Source: Bretschneidera sinensis (Eukaryota; Streptophyta; Magnoliopsida; Brassicales; Akaniaceae). From it: a DNA stretch of 64,000 nucleotides. Shown piece by piece: positions 34,260 through 46,039 of the stretch (the first letter of the stretch is position 1; each line of letters begins with the position of its first letter). The stretch spans positions 140,578,828 through 140,642,827 of the forward strand of contig CM043700.1 of the NCBI GenBank assembly GCA_023935145.1, given 5' to 3'. The position numbers and the translations under genes are program-made. A model generated the notes under the pieces. The model saw only the letters and a list, made by a program, of their open reading frames with translations. It was not told where the DNA came from and did not search any database.

Positions 34260-36858
34260 TGTAATACCCGTATTTTTATAATAAGGTAAATGTGTATTTT
34301 TAATAAATTTGACAAAGAGTTAAATCCCAGAAGGCTGAATGAGGTTGGAAGGAGACAAAGGTTGGAAAGTATAAAAAAAAAAAAAAAATCAAAAGTCAAA
34401 TGTGAACTGTGAACTCGTGGGCTGCCAACTGAGTGAATGTTTTCAAAAGGCAATTATTGTTTTTTTTTAATATTATTTCATTTTGTAGCTTAGTGTGGAA
34501 GTGGAGAGAGAGTGTAATTATTATGTTTCTTAGTCATCATTCTTTTTGGCAATTATTATGCCACCTCCCACTCTCCCAATCATGGAAATCAATATGAAGG
34601 GGGCTGCTGAAGTTTTCAGCCCCAAGCTCTCCTCGATAAATATGTACAATAGGTTCAAGCAGAGTACGCGAAGAATTTTGGTTAGCTTCATGTAATTATT
34701 CAGTTTTTCTCAAAACACTTGGGAGTTCAAAGAAAAGTCAAAAGAGCAAAATTTTGAAAGATTTTCTGCGAAATTTCATAGAGGATAATGAGAAGCTATC
34801 AGTATTATGAAGTAATAACATAATATTTATTTTTGAATTTTTAGTGTATATTAAATTCCCGGAACTCAAAGTGGGAATTTTCATAGGGAGTGGTTTACGA
34901 TGAATTTAAGAAATAATTAGAAATTTAATACAAACATTATGTCAGGTGTTGACTATCTACAACGGGAGAAATTTCTGAGAAGAACCGAAAAAGGCAAGAA
35001 GGTGACCCACAGGTAGCTTTAAGTGCTACGGGGTGAGTTGGATTTACTTTAAGTAGTCTAAATGAAAAATCAATTATTTGGTGATAATATTAATTTTAAT
35101 TATTTAAGTATGCTTGGGTGATAAATGAAAAATTGATTTATGGGTATGATAGAAAATTTAGACATGTAGAAATATTTTTCGGTGAGAGATGATATTTTTA
35201 GAAATCATAAGTTTATTTGAGAATAAAAGCAATAAATAAATTATTGATGAGATATATTGATGTTTTAATACGAGTTATGACGAGATGAATTTTAGTAGAT
35301 CTTGACAAATTTTGGTGGATGATTCGAGATGAATTTTAGTAGATCTTTGACAAATTTTGGTGGATTATTTGAGATGAAATTTAGTGGATCTTGACAGACT
35401 TTAATTGATTATTTGATGTGATTTGGGAAGAGAAGAATTTAGTAGAATTTTTATATAATTTGATAAAAATTAGGATGATTGGATGTAAGAAATTTTTAAA
35501 GAAACTTTGTTATATAAAATTTGTGGATAATCAGGATAGCCAAATTAAGTAGTTTGAATCTTTATATTGTTTTTATATTACTGTTTATATTACTGTTTCA
35601 TATCATTGTTCATGCGCATATGCATTTAATAATATAACCAAAAGAACCGGGAAGGCAGCTGGTCTAATGAAATAACCGTGACAGCCGGTATATGCTGGGA
35701 TGAAAAGTGAAAACCGTGACAGCCGGTATATGCTGGGGTGAAAATTGAAAACCGTGACAGCCGGTATATGCTGGGATAAAAAGTGAAAAACGTGACAGCC
35801 GGTATATGTTGGAATTAACTGGGAAGGCAGTCGGTCTGATGAGAATAAAAGAACCGAAAGGGCAGCCGGTCTAAGATAATAACAACCTGTCGACAGGTGG
35901 GAAGATGTTCCCATCATAATCATTCATGAATATGCATCTGTTTTAATTATCGTTGCATTATTTGAAATGCTGAGATGTGGTATATTAATTATGAATTAAA
36001 TTATAGATGGCTGGGTCTCATAAAAAGAGACAGCTATAATGATGAGATTTTTGAGATGCTGAGATGTGGTATATTAATTGTGAATTAAATTATAGATGGT
36101 TGGGTCTCATAAAAAGAGACGGCTATAATGATGAGATTTTTGAGATGCTGAGATGTGATATATTAATTGTGAATTAAATTATAGATGGATGGGTCTCATA
36201 AAAAGATATAGCTATGATGATGGGATTTTTGAGATGCTGAGATGTGATACTTTTTGTGAATTTAATTATAGAAGGTTGAGTTTCATAGAAAGAGGCAGTA
36301 GGGTGCTAAGACTTTCCTAAATGATGGACTTTTTGATATGAACCTCATTACGAGGTAATTAGGAGATAATTGATAGTCTTAAGGTGAACCGATGATTGAG
36401 AAGAAGAGATTGATAGTAGAAAGTTGTCATCAGGCTATGCGAAAATAAATTTTTAATATTAAAGGATTATTGATGGAATTTGGAATACTTTCAGTAAATT
36501 TAATTCGCTGAGCTTGTGAAGCTCACTCCTCACTGCTCAATGATTTCAGGTAACAGTCAAGATAAATAGTCCGGTGGGTTGAGAATCAGACGATATCTTT
36601 TTCTGTAGGCCAAGTACGTGTCAATATCATCAGACAATCGAGTTAAAGACTTGTAAAATTTTTATTATAAATATCCATGCATTTATGTATATTATGTTTA
36701 AGTGAATATCAGATTTCTTTACCTCTCCTGTTAAAGGATAAGGAAAAAGAAAAAAAAATGGTAATATTATATTTATTGTTGCATATATGCGTCGTGCTTG
36801 GATTTTCAAAATGTGATGACACCGTCTAGGGGTGGCCAACCTGGGATGGGTCGTTACA
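34260..36858 (+). repeat. 5' LTR of the gypsy element
   Basis: 2,599 bp. It contains three internal tandem arrays: three copies of a 44-bp unit (about 35281-35415), four of a 37-bp unit with CCGGTATATGCTGGG (about 35676-35815), and three plus a degenerate fourth copy of an 87-bp unit (about 35965-36290). Confidence 0.92.
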
Positions 36859-36862
36859 ATTT

Positions 36863-36874
36863 TGGTATCAGAGC
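36863..36874 (+). other. primer-binding site of the gypsy element
   Basis: TGGTATCAGAGC, four bases after the LTR end, complementary to initiator Met tRNA as in many plant gypsy elements. Confidence 0.85.
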
Positions 36875-36939
36875 ATTAGGTTGTATGATTCTGTAAACTG
36901 CATAAAAAGTAAGAAAGTGGAAGATTAAAGTAAATTATA

Positions 36940-39900
36940 ATGAGCAGTCTGAGGATGACACGTGGATGCGCTAGAGCTAGAGTTAGAATTGTTGATTTGA
37001 GAGGGCATTGTAGGCCCAAAATATTTTTGATAAGTCAAGGTTGAGTCTGAATCTGTGGTTCCTAGAAGGGAACGTGTTGATAATATGATTTATATTAGTA
37101 ATATAATCGAGGTATGAGAGAATCTGAAGTTAAAAAAGATAAGCTAAGATAAGCTCTTACTCATACTTTTGAGAAGATGAATGTCTCAGATGATCGAGTG
37201 GATAACTTATAGCATAGACTTGATAAGCAGACTAGAGCAGTGCCTGATGTTGTTAATTCAGTAATTGTAGACACTTAAAAAGGGGGAAAAGTGGATTTAT
37301 GCATAAGATGCAGAGAGATATAACTAAGGTAAATGTTTTGTTGTTTAAAGGATCTATGAACCCTTTTACACCTGAGTCTCGGGAGAAATATGCAAGAGAC
37401 ATTATTTAGTATTTTACTAGTAACTGATAGATAGACGATTACCTTTACTTCATTTAAGTTGGAAGGAAAAATCTTATAATGATGAAAGGATATTCTTTCC
37501 CGGTAAGTGCAAATATTGATCGACCCTTAACCTGAAATAGGTTTAAGTATATCTTCCTTGATAAATACTTTCCTTAGACCTTTAGAACCCAACAAGATAG
37601 AGATATTATTTATTTGAGGTAAATGTGTTAACTATGGCTCGATATGATAGCAGATTTATAGTTTTGTCAACGGTTATACCAAAAATAGTAGACCAAGAGG
37701 AGAAGAAATGTAAGAGATTCAAAGATGAACTATGTTTTAAGGTTTGATCGAAACTATCTTACATGAGGCATATAAATTATGTTAGATTGGTGGATATATT
37801 ATTTCAGATCGAGAGAGATGTGATGGAGTTTAAGGAAAAAAAAGAAAAAGTGGTTAAAGGAACTTAGACATAAAAGTTATAGAAGTAGTGGTAGTATGAG
37901 TGTACAGGGTGAGAGACCACCCTAAATGAGGCATTCCTTGTTACTGGAAACTGAAGTACATAGTCAGAGGCAAGCAGAATCTGATACGTATATATCTTAA
38001 AATACTATTGGTGGGACCCTTAGATTCGGGAGACGGATTATGAGAACTGGAAGTCATAGTAGAGGAAGTAAGTATGCCACAAAGTGGAAGTGGCAATCTG
38101 ATGTATGATTGGGATATAAAAGTTTATTATAATTATATTCAGAAAAGATGTTTATCCCAGAATGTTCAAAATTTAAAATACTTTATGTGTGGAGAAGGTG
38201 GACATGTCAGTATTGGTTAACTTTGATGCAACTCATTCTTTTGCATCCAGTATTCATATAAAATCTATTGAAGAATTTATTAGTCCTTGGATTGCAAAAT
38301 ATCCTTGTTAAAGTTCTCACTTGAGATAGAGTGATAATCATGAATATTCATGAGGGATTGTGTGATTTGTACTAGTGATAGAAAATCTGAAGTTGATTTA
38401 TTATCTTCGAATATAATTTATTTTGAGAAATAATTGGTTATTGATGTTTTATGTCTGGGTTGATTATTCCAAAAAGAAGGTTCAAGATATAGACGTGAGA
38501 TACTTTTAACTATCTTGTTTTTGCTCTGGCCAATAGGAGATGATTGAAGAAGGGTTTTAAGGAGTATTGGGTATATATTATGAATTATAAAAATGAGATA
38601 ATGATGAAAGAATATTCTAATTTAATTTTTGATGAATTGTTTAGGTTGCCTCCAAGTAGGGAGATTAAAGTCTCTATTGATGTGATACCAGGATTATCAC
38701 ATATATTTAATAGCACCCTACAGAATGACATCAGCTGAATTGAGAAAGTTGAACGTACCGTTTTAAGAATTTGTGGATAAACAATTTATCTGACCTAATA
38801 TATTTGGGGAGTCAGGTGTTGTTAGTGAAGAAGGAAGATGGAACGATAAAGATGTGTATAGACTACAGATAGTTGAATAAGAATAAATACATTTTTCCCT
38901 GGATAAATGAATTGTTTAAGTAGTTGCAAGGAGCGAGAATGTTTTCTAAGATAAACCTGCGATCAAGTTATCACCAATGGAGGATAGAGAAGGGAGACGT
39001 GCCTAAGGCTGTTTTTAGGACACGTTATGCTCATAAGATTTCGTGATGTCATTTGGATTAACTAATGTTCCAGAAATATTTATGGACTTGATGAATAAAA
39101 TATTTAAACTGTTTTTTTTCTTGATAATCTTATGGTTGTGTTCAGTAATGACATTCTGATATATTCTGAGAAGGAAAAACAACATATGGACCATGAAACA
39201 GTGTGTCAGAGATTTTAAGGAAAGAGAAATTAAAGGCAAAGTTTCTAAGTGTGAATGTTGGTTGAAGGAAATAACTTTCTTGGAACATATAATATTCGGA
39301 AACAGCATAACAGTTGATCCACAAAAGGTAGAGATAATGTTAAGTTGGGAGAAACCAACTAATATAACTGAGATTAAAATCTTCTTGGGATTAGCTGGTT
39401 ATTATAGAAGATTCTTTCAGAATTTGTCTATTATTGAATTGCTGTTGAATAGATTGACCAGTAAAGATGTGAGATTTGTAGGGTGAAGGAAGTGTGAGAA
39501 AAATTTTCAATTACTAAAGGAGAAATTGACTACAACTCCGGTATTGGTGTTTCTTTCTGGTGATGAAGGATTTGTGGTGTATAATGATAAGTCATATTAA
39601 TGATTGGGATATGTGTAACATAGGAAAGTTATGGGCTATAGTTTTAGGCAATTGAAGATTCATGATAGAAATTACCTTACTCATGACTTAGAGTTGGCTG
39701 CCATAGTGATTGTATAAAAGATTGGAGACATCATTTGTATGAAACCACTTGTAAGATATTCATGGGTTATAAGAGTTTGACATACTTTCCTACCTAGAGA
39801 GAGTTGAATTTGAGGCAAAGTTGGTGAATGGAGTTGATTAGTAACTATGATTGTACAATTCATTACCATCTAAAAACACGAAGGTGATAGCTGATGTATT

Positions 39901-40747
39901 GAGTAGAAAATTCTACAAGAGGGTTAACTGCTATAGGGATCCTGATGTGAAATTTATGATAGATTTAAAAGAGATAAGAATGAAGTTGAATATCAGTGAT
40001 AGAGGATTATAGTTAACGAATATGGTTGTACAATTATCCATAGTAAAATGTTTTAGAGATGCAAGGTTAAGATGAAGAGATAGAAAAGATCAACTTTAAG
40101 TGCTTACTGGAAAACATTTTGAGTTCAAATCTGAAATGAAGGCAGTTTGGTGTTGGTACATGAAGGGTGTTCCCAATAATACAAAAATTGAAAAAGGAGA
40201 TAGTGAGAAAGGTACATAATGATGTAGATTCGATGAAATCAAGTAACAATAAGAAATATAGAGGATTTAAATAGAAATTCTAATGGTCAAGATTTAAAAA
40301 GGGATGTAGCTGAGAATGTAAGGTTATATGGAGTACTATTGAGCATAATGTCAAATAAAAATGTTAGATTTACATCTTGGTATTGGGAGAGGCTTTCAGA
40401 AATCCATGGATACACAGTGGCAATTTAATATAATTTTTATGCTCATATTGGATTTTTAGAATACTAGAAGATATGTTAAGGACAAATGTGATGAATTTCT
40501 CAGTAAGTTGAGATGTTAACATTCCATTGATTTGGGTTGCTTATAATGATCAGTATAAAATTGTATTGAATGACACCGATTGAGATATTGTATGGTAGGA
40601 GGTGTAGAACTCCAACATATTGGGAAGAGAAATATATTTGGTCCATCAATGACTGAGTTAACAGCTAAGATGATCAAATTGGATAGAGAGAATCGTAAAG
40701 CAGCCTAGAGTAGACCTCTTGAGTCTCAAGTAGGTGATTGAATGTAG

Positions 40748-40792
<45 letters not shown>

Positions 40793-41110
40793 ATGAAAAG
40801 GTGTATTGAGATTTAAACAGAAAAAGAAAGTTGAATCCGAAGTATGTGGGACCCTATGAGGTTGTTGAGAAAGTTGGATCAGTTGTGAGTAACCTGAATT
40901 TGCCTCCAAAATTAAAACATGTTCACTTTTAAGAAAGTGTGTACAAGATAATTCGAGCTAAGTTATAGAAATTCAGAAAGATTGGGTGAACATACAAGTA
41001 TCAATAAGGATTTTAGAGAAAGGAACAAGTTTTGTATAATAAAGAAAATTGCATTAGTTCAAGTACGGTAGCGGAATAAGGATGTTGAAGAGATTACGTG
41101 AGAGAATGAA
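36940..41110 (+). pseudogene. decayed gypsy gag-pol interior
   Basis: Recognisable islands in order: a zinc knuckle FMCGEGGHVS near 38180-38210, a protease-like DATHSFASS near 38224-38250, RT with SFGLTNVPEIFMDLMNKIFK near 39050-39110 and FSNDILIYSEKEK at 39140-39180 (the usual F-x-DD motif has Asn for the first Asp), an intact stretch at 39193-39486 (SKCECWLKEITFLEHIIFG ... IFLGLAGYYRRFF), an integrase C-terminal segment near 40610-40740, a core-to-tail motif GPYEVVEKVGSVV near 40848-40890 and a chromodomain-like NKDVEEIT at 41060-41100, where two expected Trp codons are TAG and TGA. Between islands almost every frame is closed. An (AT)20 run interrupts at 40750. Confidence 0.85.
40750..40790. 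repeat. (AT)20 microsatellite inside the gypsy interior
   Basis: A perfect AT dinucleotide run of 40 bp lies between the integrase C-terminal segment and the sequence leading to the chromodomain. Confidence 0.95.
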
Positions 41111-41197
41111 ACAATTATGAAGAAGTATTATTCACAATTGTTTATGGAGCAAGCAAAGAAAATTTCGAGGACAAAATTTTTGTAAGGTGTGTAGAAT

Positions 41198-43832
41198 TGT
41201 AATACCCGTATTTTTATAATAAGGTAAATGTGTATTTTTAATAAATTTGACAAAGTGTTAAATCCCAGAAGACTGAATGAGGTTGGAAGGAGACAAAGGT
41301 TGAAAAGTATAAAAAAAAAAAAATCAAAAGCCAAATGTGAACTGTGAACTCGTGGGCTGCCAACCGAGTGAGTGTTTTCAAAAGGCAATTATTGTGTTTT
41401 TTTATTATTATTTCATTTTGTAGCTTAGTGTGGAAGTGGAGAGAGAGTGTAATTATTATGTTTCTTAGTCATCATTCTTTTTGGCAATTATCATGCCACC
41501 TCCCACTCTCCCAATCATGGAAATCAATATGAGAGGGGCTGCTGAAGTTTTCAGCCCCAAGCTCTCCTCTATAAATATGTACAATAGGTTCAAGCAGAGT
41601 ACGCGAAGAATTTTGGTTAGCTTCATGTAATTATTCAATTTTTCTCAAAAAACTTGGGAGTTCAAAGAAAAGTTAAAGGAGCAAAATTTTGAAAGGATTT
41701 TCTGCGGAATTTCATAGAGGATAATAAGAAGCTATCAGTATTATGAGATAATAACATAATATTTATTTTTGAATTTTTAGCGTATATTAAATTCCCGGTA
41801 CTCAAAGTGGGAATTTTCATAAGGAGTGGTTTACGATGAATTTAAGAAATAATTAGAAATTTAATACAAACATTATGTCAGGTGTTGACTATCTACAACG
41901 GGAGAAATTTCTGAGAAGAACCGAAAAAGGCAAGAAGGTGACCCACAAGTAGCTTTAAGTGCTACGGGGTGAGTTAGATTTACTTTAAGTAGTCTAAATG
42001 AAAAATCAATTATTTGGTGATAATATTAATTTTAATTATTTAAGTATGCTTGGGTGATAGATGAAAAATTGATTTATGGGTATGATAGAAAATTTAGACA
42101 TGTAGAAATATTTTTCGGTGAGAGATGGTATTTTTAGAAATCATAAGTTTATTTGAGAATAAAAGCAATAAATAAATTATTGATGAGATATATTGATGCT
42201 TTAATATGAGTTATGACGAGATGAATTTTAGTAGATCTTGACAAATTTTGGTGGATAATTCGAAATGAATTTTAGTAGATCTTGACAAATTTTGGTGGAT
42301 GATTCGAGATGAATTTTAGTAGATCTTGACAAATTTTGGTAGATGATTTGAGGTGAATTTTAGTAGATCTTGACAAATTTTGGTGGATGATTTGAGATGA
42401 AATTTAGTGGATCCTGACAGACTTTAATTGATTATTTGATGTGATTTGGGAAGAGAAGAATTTAGTAGAATTTTTATATAATTTGATAAAAATTAGGATG
42501 ATTGGATGTAAGAAATTTTTAAAGAAACTTTGTTATATAAAATTTGTGGATAATCAGGATAGCCAAATTAAGTAGTTTGAATCTTTATATTGTTTTTATA
42601 TTACTGTTTATATTACTGTTTCATATCATTGTTCATGCGCATATGCATTTAATAATATAACCGAAAGAACCGGGAAGGCAGCCGGTCTAATGAAATAACC
42701 GTGACAACCGGTATATGCTAGGATGAAAAGTGAAAATCGTGACAGCCGGTATATACTGGGGTGAAAATTGAAAACCGTGACAGCCGGTATATGGTGGGAT
42801 GAAAAGTTAAAACCGTGACAGCCGGTATATGCTGGGATGAAAAGTGAAAACCGTGATAGCCGGTATATGCTGGAATTAACTGGGAAGGCAGCCGGTCTGA
42901 TGAGAATAAAAGAACCGGGAGGGCAGCCGGTCTAATATAATAACAACCTGTCAACAGGTGGGAAGATGTTCCCATCATAACCATTCATGCATCTGCATCT
43001 GTTTTAATTATCGTTGCATTATTTGAAATGCTGAGATGTGGTATATTAATTGTGAATTAAATTATAGATGGCTGGGTCTCATAAAAAGAGACAGCTATAA
43101 TGATGAGATTTTTGAGATGTTGAGATGTGGTATATTAATTGTGAATTAAATTATAGATGGTTGGGTCTCATAAAAAGAGACAGCTATGATGATGAGATTT
43201 TTGAGATGCTGAGATGTGATACTTTTTGTGAATTTAATTATAGAAGGTTGAGTTTCATAGAAAGAGGCAGTAGGGTGATAAGACTTACCTAAATAATGGA
43301 CTTTTTGATATGAACCTCATTACAAGGTAATTAGGAGATAATTGATAGTCTTAAGGTGAACCGATGATTGAGAAGAAGAGATTGATAGTAGAAAGTTGTC
43401 ATCAGGCTATGCGAAAATAAATTTTTAATATTAAAGGATTATTGATGGAATTTGGAATACTTTCAGTAAATTTAATTCGCTGAGCTTGTGAAGCTCACTC
43501 CTCACTGTTCAATGATTTCAGGTAACAGTCAAGATAAATAGTCTGGTGGGTTGAGAATCAGACGAGATCTTTTTCTATATGCCAAGTACGTGTCAATATC
43601 CTCAGACAATCGAGTTAAAGACTTGTAAAATTTTTATTGTAAATATTCATGCATTTATGTATATTATGTTTAAGTGAATATCAGATTTCTTTACCTCTCC
43701 TGTTAAAGGATAAGGAAAAAGAAAAAAAAATCTGGTAATATTATATTTATTGTTGCATATATGCGTCGTGCTTGGATTTTCAAAATGTGATGACACTGTC
43801 TAGGGGTGGCCAACCTGGGATGGATCGTTACA
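41198..43832 (+). repeat. 3' LTR of the gypsy element
   Basis: 2,635 bp. Compared with the 5' LTR it has five copies (not three) of the 44-bp unit (about 42217-42440), five (not four) of the 37-bp unit (about 42695-42875) and two full (not three) 87-bp units plus a degenerate one (about 43024-43265). These changes explain most of the length difference. Confidence 0.92.
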
Positions 43833-44964
43833 TTTATGGCTTAAAACAGGCATCCCGACAATGGTATCGGAAATTTGATCAGGTGATTACATCTTTTGGA
43901 TTTAAGGAAAACACCGTTGATCAGTGCATATATCTCAAGTTCAGTGGGAGCAAATTTATTATCATGGTGCTATATGTAGATGACATTCTACTGGCAAACA
44001 GCGATATAGACCTATTGCATGAAACCAAGGGATTTCTATCAAGTAAATTTGAAATGAAAGATCATGGTGATGCGTTATTTGTTTTGGGTATACAGATCCA
44101 TAGAGATTGTTCTAGAGGTATACTTGGACTGTCACAGAAGGCCTATATTGATAAAGTGCTAAGTAGATTTAGCATGAGTGGTTGTGCACCAGGAAACACA
44201 CCTGTGGCAAAGGGTGATAAGTTTAGTTTGTTCAAATGTCCGAAAAATGAACTTGAGAAGTAGGAAATGGAGAAATATCCCTATGCTTCGGCTGTTGGAA
44301 GTCTCATATATGCACAAGTATGTACACAACCGGACATTGCGTACATTGTTGGAATGCTATGCAGATATTTGAGTAACCCGGGTGTGGATCATTGGAAAGC
44401 AGCTAAACAGGTTATGAGATATCTATAGAGAATGAAAGATTATATGCTCACATATCGGAGATCGGATCTTTTGGAGATCGTTGGGTATTCAGACTCCGAT
44501 TTTACTGGGTGTCTCGATAGCAGGAGATCCACTTCTGGCTATGTCTTTATGTTAGCTGGAGGAGCTATATCATGGGAAAGTGTGAAACAGTCACTCATAG
44601 CTATTTCCACCATGGAGACAGAGTTCATAGCTTACCATGAGGCATCAAATCAGGGAATATGACTGCAAAATTTTATCACTAGGTTGCGCACGGTTGATGG
44701 TATTGATAGACCATTAACGATTTATTGTGATAATAAGGCTGCTGAGTTGTATTCCAAGAACAACCGAAGCTTGTCGAGGTCAAAGCATATTGACATCAAG
44801 TTTCTGGTTGTCAAAGATAGAGTCTAGAATTCTCAAGTGTCAATCGAGCATATCAGTACAAACTCCATGATTGCGGATCTGCTTACTAAGGGTTTGCCAC
44901 TCATAGTGTTTCATGAACATGTTGCTCATATGGGTTTTGTTCTTTTGGACCATATGTCCGTATA
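43833..44964 (+). pseudogene. copia pol remnant, part 2 (RT C-terminal half and RNase H)
   Basis: Directly after the gypsy LTR the old copia RT resumes with IYGLKQASRQWYRKFD, the catalytic YVDD box (VLYVDDILLANSD) and KFEMKDHGDALFVLGIQI. After a TAG at 44261 come [19 protein letters not shown] and the RNase H part (VGYSDSDFTGCLDSRRSTSG, then TIYCDNKAAELYSKN and SRSKHIDIKFLVVKD), ending with ADLLTKGLPL. At least four in-frame stops lie in this part, so it is inactive. Confidence 0.9.
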
Positions 44965-45390
44965 GTGGGAGTTTGTATTTGACCTTTTACTTTTGCTTAA
45001 TTGTCATGGTTATATTGTTCTGTACAGACTTTAGATTATGCATTTTTGATTACTCTATGATGACTTTAATTGCAGTTTTGCATTTAATGTTTAAAAGTAT
45101 TTCATATGATTCTTTTGAGTCATATGGAGGACCAGTTGGAAATTGACATGTTTAAGATATTTCCATGCTATACATCCATACTAGATTTATGTTGTTAATT
45201 GTGTTAGTGTTGTGATCATTGATAGGTCTTGTTACGATAAATGCGATAAAGGCCGCTTTGATCCTACATTGATATGGTTAATGGACCAGATTATTGTTGG
45301 ATATTTTGGTTTAGATAGCACAAATGAGCTCAATTAAGGTTATCTTCATGTACAATATGAAGAATAACATATGTAACCCAAGTGGGAGAT

Positions 45391-45779
45391 TGTTGAAATT
45401 TTGGGTTCAGATATGTTATAACATTGTATATGTAGACTTGTTATCTAATAAAGGACACAGTTAAGTGATATAATTTTTATGGGTTTCCAAAGTCTCAAGG
45501 TTCTTTACTATGGGTCTTTATTAATGGGCCAAAGACCCAATGCACATGTGTGAGGTAACTGTTAGAGTTATGGTCCCTAAGGCACAGGGAAATAAATAGA
45601 CATCAGGGGAAGGTGTTTAACGGGTGTTAAATTTTATTAAAACAGACAGTTCTTCTCTCTCCCCTCTAACATTCAGTTGATTGGTTCCCATACCAAAGAT
45701 GATTCTCCCTGTAGTTTTAGAAGATCAACCAAGGAGGTTTGCTTGCAATGGATTCTGGTTTGTTTCTAACTCATCTTCT

Positions 45780-45840
<61 letters not shown>

Positions 45841-45920
45841 TTCTTGACAAGTTTAATATGAAAAAATTTTGACTATATTATTAATTATTTATATATTAAT
45901 ATCAAGATTAATATAACATG

Positions 45921-45961
<41 letters not shown>

Positions 45962-46039
45962 TTCTTGACAAGTTTAATATGAAAATTTTTTGACTATATT
46001 ATTAATTATTTATGTATTAATATCAAAATTAATAAAACA
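45391..46039 (+). repeat. 3' LTR of the old copia element, with a duplicated tail
   Basis: 649 bp. After an (AT)28 run (45782-45837) the LTR tail GAATTCTTGACAAGTTTAAT ... AACA occurs at 45838-45918, then a second (AT)n run (45922-45958) and a second copy of the same tail ending at 46039. The first copy is followed by TGTTA, the second by TGTTT, which matches the 5' flank. Confidence 0.88.

Larger units (their letters stand above)
34260..43832 (+). mobile_element. Ty3/gypsy chromovirus-like retrotransposon nested in copia RT
   Basis: LTRs at 34260-36858 and 41198-43832 share TG...CA ends (TGTAATACCCG ... CGTTACA). The host copia sequence TTTAT is duplicated on both sides (34255-34259 and 43833-43837). 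The LTRs are about 97% alike over the parts compared by eye (3 differences in the first 115 bp, 4 in an internal 170 bp), apart from repeat-number changes. The interior has gag, protease, RT, RNase H and integrase remnants in gypsy order and ends with a chromodomain-like segment, suggesting the Tekay/Del branch. Stops are everywhere, so it had no working proteins. Same orientation as the copia host. Confidence 0.93.
29608..46039 (+). mobile_element. old Ty1/copia LTR retrotransposon, interrupted by a gypsy element
   Basis: The 5' LTR starts TGTTGGAATTTTGGG and the 3' LTR TGTTGAAATTTTGGG; both end in ACA. The flanks repeat TGTTT (29603-29607 and 46040-46044). A primer-binding site (TGGTATCAGAGC, initiator Met tRNA) follows the 5' LTR, and a purine tract (AAGTGGGAGA) precedes the 3' LTR. 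The order gag, protease, integrase, RT, RNase H defines copia; the protein style is the TNT1-like branch. The RT coding region is cut at 34259 and resumes at 43833, exactly around the gypsy insertion. The first 125 bp of the two LTRs differ at roughly 14 positions, so the insertion is old. Reading frames are broken by many stops; it cannot encode working proteins. Confidence 0.93.

Noticed and set aside
35603..35923. Minus-strand frame with repeated YTGCH motifs (also at 42718-42984)
   Set aside because: It is a reading of the 37-bp tandem repeats inside the gypsy LTRs, not a gene.
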